Below, in pieces: positions 24,112 to 25,731 of a DNA stretch of 25,731 nt. The DNA lies in the NCBI GenBank assembly GCA_946545765.1, contig CAMNNS010000004.1:1-25731 (forward strand). Reading direction: 5' to 3'. A program made the translations under genes and the position numbers. The DNA is from an uncultured Bacteroidales bacterium (GTDB taxonomy: Bacteria; Bacteroidota; Bacteroidia; Bacteroidales; UBA932). Below the pieces are notes generated by a model. The model was not told where the DNA came from and ran no database searches. It was given only the letters and a program-made list of their open reading frames with translations. Numbering within the stretch: the first letter of the stretch is position 1; the number at the start of each line of letters is the position of its first letter.

Positions 24112-25222
24112 TTTTAACATAGGTAAGGTTTATCGTATTAGTGTTCTATGCAAATTTGCTATTATCGTAGCTCTTTTAACTATCGCTTATATCTCTAAAG
24201 CTCAAACTATTAACAATAGTTCATTAGTAATAAAAAATCCGCTTACAAAATTTCAATTAGATTCTATAAAGGAAGTTTCAAATAAAAATAGAGAGCAATC
24301 TTTAAGAAATAGTGCAAGCAGAGGGGAGGATAATAGTGTCATCAAAAATGAGCAAGGAGAGATAATTGCTACAAGCTGGGGTTCTGTACTCCCTACTATT
24401 CCTTATATACCCGTAAGCGATGAGAATTTAGCTATAGCAAAAGAATCTTTAAGAGATGCTTCAAATGCAAATCCAGAAGATATACTACAAAGACCAGAGC
24501 CACCAAGATTGGTAAATGATTACTCTGGTATATTAACTACAGTGCAAAGTAATAGCTTAGAAATCAGATGTACAGAGTTTGCTAATCAAACTTCAAATCA
24601 AGTTGCTATTGTTATTTTGCCAACCTTATTTAATTATGAAAAAGGAGATTTAGCCTACAAAATAGGGAACAAATGGGGAGTAGGACAAAAAGAATTTAAC
24701 AATGGAGTTGTTATTCTTATAAAACCAAAAATTGAGCAGGAGAAAGGAGAGGTTTATATTGCAGTAGGGAATGGATTAGAACCTGTTTTAACAGATGCAA
24801 TAACCAATAGAATTGTAGAACTCAGATTGATTCCTGCTTTTAAAGAGAATGACTACTATAACGGTATAAATGATGCACTTAATTTAATATTCCCTATCGC
24901 ATCGGGAGAAATTTCTACAGATGAATTTGCTCCAAAAGATTCGGCAGAGGTAGGAGTTGCATTATTTTTTGTAATATTCATTTTTGCTCTAATATTTATT
25001 ATTCTTTTATCTAAAAAGGATAATAACAACAATATGGGAAGTGGAAACAGAAGAGATAGACATCTTGAAAATGCTATCATTTTTGGAAACATTTTAAGTG
25101 GTTTATCAAGAGGGGGTTTTGGTTCATCGGGAGGATTTAGAGGGGGTGGATTTGGTGGTGGAGGATTTGGCGGATTTGGCGGTGGCGGATTCAGTGGAGG
25201 TGGTGCTGGTGGAAGTTGGTAG
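24101..25222 (+). CDS. TPM-domain protein with membrane anchor and Gly-rich tail
   Basis: 373 residues from the ATG at 24101, which overlaps the previous stop; a longer in-frame start exists at 23990 but lies inside the upstream gene. N-terminal signal/anchor (LCKFAIIVALLTIAYISKA), then a linker of about 90 residues, a TPM domain around 130-275 (LVNDYSGILTTVQSNSLE, NQVAIVILPTLFNYEKGD, GNKWGVGQKEFNNGVVI, YIAVGNGLEPVLTDA), a membrane segment (VALFFVIFIFALIFIILL) and a C-terminal tail almost wholly Gly, Phe and Ser. The architecture matches the exported partner of LemA systems. Function is unsettled. Confidence 0.88.
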   Translation: MANNFNIGKVYRISVLCKFAIIVALLTIAYISKAQTINNSSLVIKNPLTKFQLDSIKEVSNKNREQSLRNSASRGEDNSVIKNEQGEIIATSWGSVLPTIPYIPVSDENLAIAKESLRDASNANPEDILQRPEPPRLVNDYSGILTTVQSNSLEIRCTEFANQTSNQVAIVILPTLFNYEKGDLAYKIGNKWGVGQKEFNNGVVILIKPKIEQEKGEVYIAVGNGLEPVLTDAITNRIVELRLIPAFKENDYYNGINDALNLIFPIASGEISTDEFAPKDSAEVGVALFFVIFIFALIFIILLSKKDNNNNMGSGNRRDRHLENAIIFGNILSGLSRGGFGSSGGFRGGGFGGGGFGGFGGGGFSGGGAGGSW

Positions 25223-25247
25223 ATTTTTATAATAAACAAATATTCAA

Positions 25248-25731
25248 ATGGCTAACCTACAATTATCATCTCTAACTAAAGGATATTTTGAACGCATAGA
25301 GGCGTTGAGGAGGTCTCTTTGACTACGAAGGTAAGGTTAAGGAGATAACAGAAAAAGAGAAGATTGTAACTGCGTCGGGGTTTTGGGATAATCCAAAGGA
25401 AGCGGAGGCTTTTGTTAAAAAATTATCGGGAGCAAAATTTTGGGTAAATAATATCAATTCTCTTCTATCGGAGTTAGAAGAACTTTTATTGCTTAAAGAG
25501 ATGGGGGCTTCTGAAGAGGAACTATCTGAGGCAGAAAAGTTGTTTGTCAATCACTTAGAAGATTTTGAATTTAAGAGTATGCTATCGGCAGAGGGGGATA
25601 ACTTGGGTGCTTTGATAAAAATAAATAGCGGTGCCGGTGGGACAGAGAGTAATGACTGGAGTTCTATGTTACTTAGAATGTACTCGCGATGGGGAGAAAG
25701 AAATGGATATAAAGTAACTGTAACTCATCTT
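25248..25731 (+). CDS. prfB: Peptide chain release factor 2 with programmed +1 frameshift, partial
   Basis: The short first frame (ATG 25248) reads 24 codons to TGA at 25320-25322. A +1 shift over C25323 enters a long frame (YEGKVKEITEKEKIV...) that runs off the window and includes SGAGGTESNDWSSML, with the conserved RF2/RF1 GAGG..S region at about residue 120. Release factor 2 terminates at TGA and TAA. The gene starts 25 nt after the second TPM gene with no clear promoter of its own. The remainder, with the SPF and GGQ motifs, lies outside the window. Confidence 0.93.
25308..25323 (+). promoter_or_regulatory. prfB programmed frameshift signal
   Basis: An internal AGGAGG (25308-25313) precedes TCT CTT TGA C, with CTT at 25317-25319, TGA at 25320-25322 and the skipped-into base C at 25323. 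This is the classic RF2 autoregulatory site: the Shine-Dalgarno-like element three nucleotides before CTT promotes the slip when RF2 is low. Confidence 0.93.

Noticed and set aside
25100..25222. Tandem GGN repeat as a mobile or satellite element
   Set aside because: It encodes the Gly-rich tail typical of TPM-domain proteins.
1..25731. CRISPR array, tRNA or rRNA genes, transposase
   Set aside because: I looked for regularly spaced repeats, T-loop sequences and transposase motifs and saw none.

Overview
This is an AT-rich window (roughly one third GC by eye) that reads as a chromosome segment of a Bacteroidota bacterium, probably Bacteroidales-like. The reasons are lipobox-type signal peptides (SSC, SC), a TonB C-terminal domain, an AKR/polyferredoxin redox pair, a FISUMP-domain lipoprotein, A/T-rich leaders without Shine-Dalgarno sequences, and promoter-like TTTG/TAnnTTTG boxes placed about 15-35 nt before start codons.

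Layout. 1-240: tail of a relatively GC-rich, frame-disrupted gene of unknown function with a strong terminator. 240-691: broken VanX-type D-Ala-D-Ala dipeptidase. 754-3825: two-gene redox unit (exported aldo/keto reductase with ferredoxin domain, and membrane polyferredoxin) with a full Bacteroidota-type promoter. 4022-5383: trkA without trkH, overlapping at its 3' end a convergent AraC-type HTH gene (5310-5903). 5945-13677: a tight minus-strand run read as SPOR lipoprotein, gcvT, M28-like/TonB fusion, leuS, yitT, yitT, ending in a hairpin terminator. 13760-15470: two lipoprotein genes and a small ORF organised around a 97-bp near-identical direct repeat. 15575-17773: capA-like and phoH on plus. 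17776-21961: minus-strand run of a small membrane protein, apbE, glutaminase and D-aminoacylase-type amidohydrolase. 22007-25731: plus-strand run of FISUMP lipoprotein, lemA, two TPM-domain genes and prfB, which carries the programmed frameshift and runs off the window.

The most unusual signals are: (i) a strongly over-represented palindrome, TATCGCGATA, six times in about 18 kb and in all three codon phases, reminiscent of cyanobacterial HIP1; (ii) an in-frame TGA exactly at a conserved Trp position of the essential leuS, in a window that also holds RF2; (iii) an M28-type peptidase homologue that has lost three catalytic or metal-site residues and gained a TonB_C domain; (iv) a small gene cassette bracketed by 97-bp direct repeats. 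I did not find a CRISPR array, tRNA, rRNA, transposase or an obvious new defence system. Most genes are ordinary housekeeping or envelope functions.
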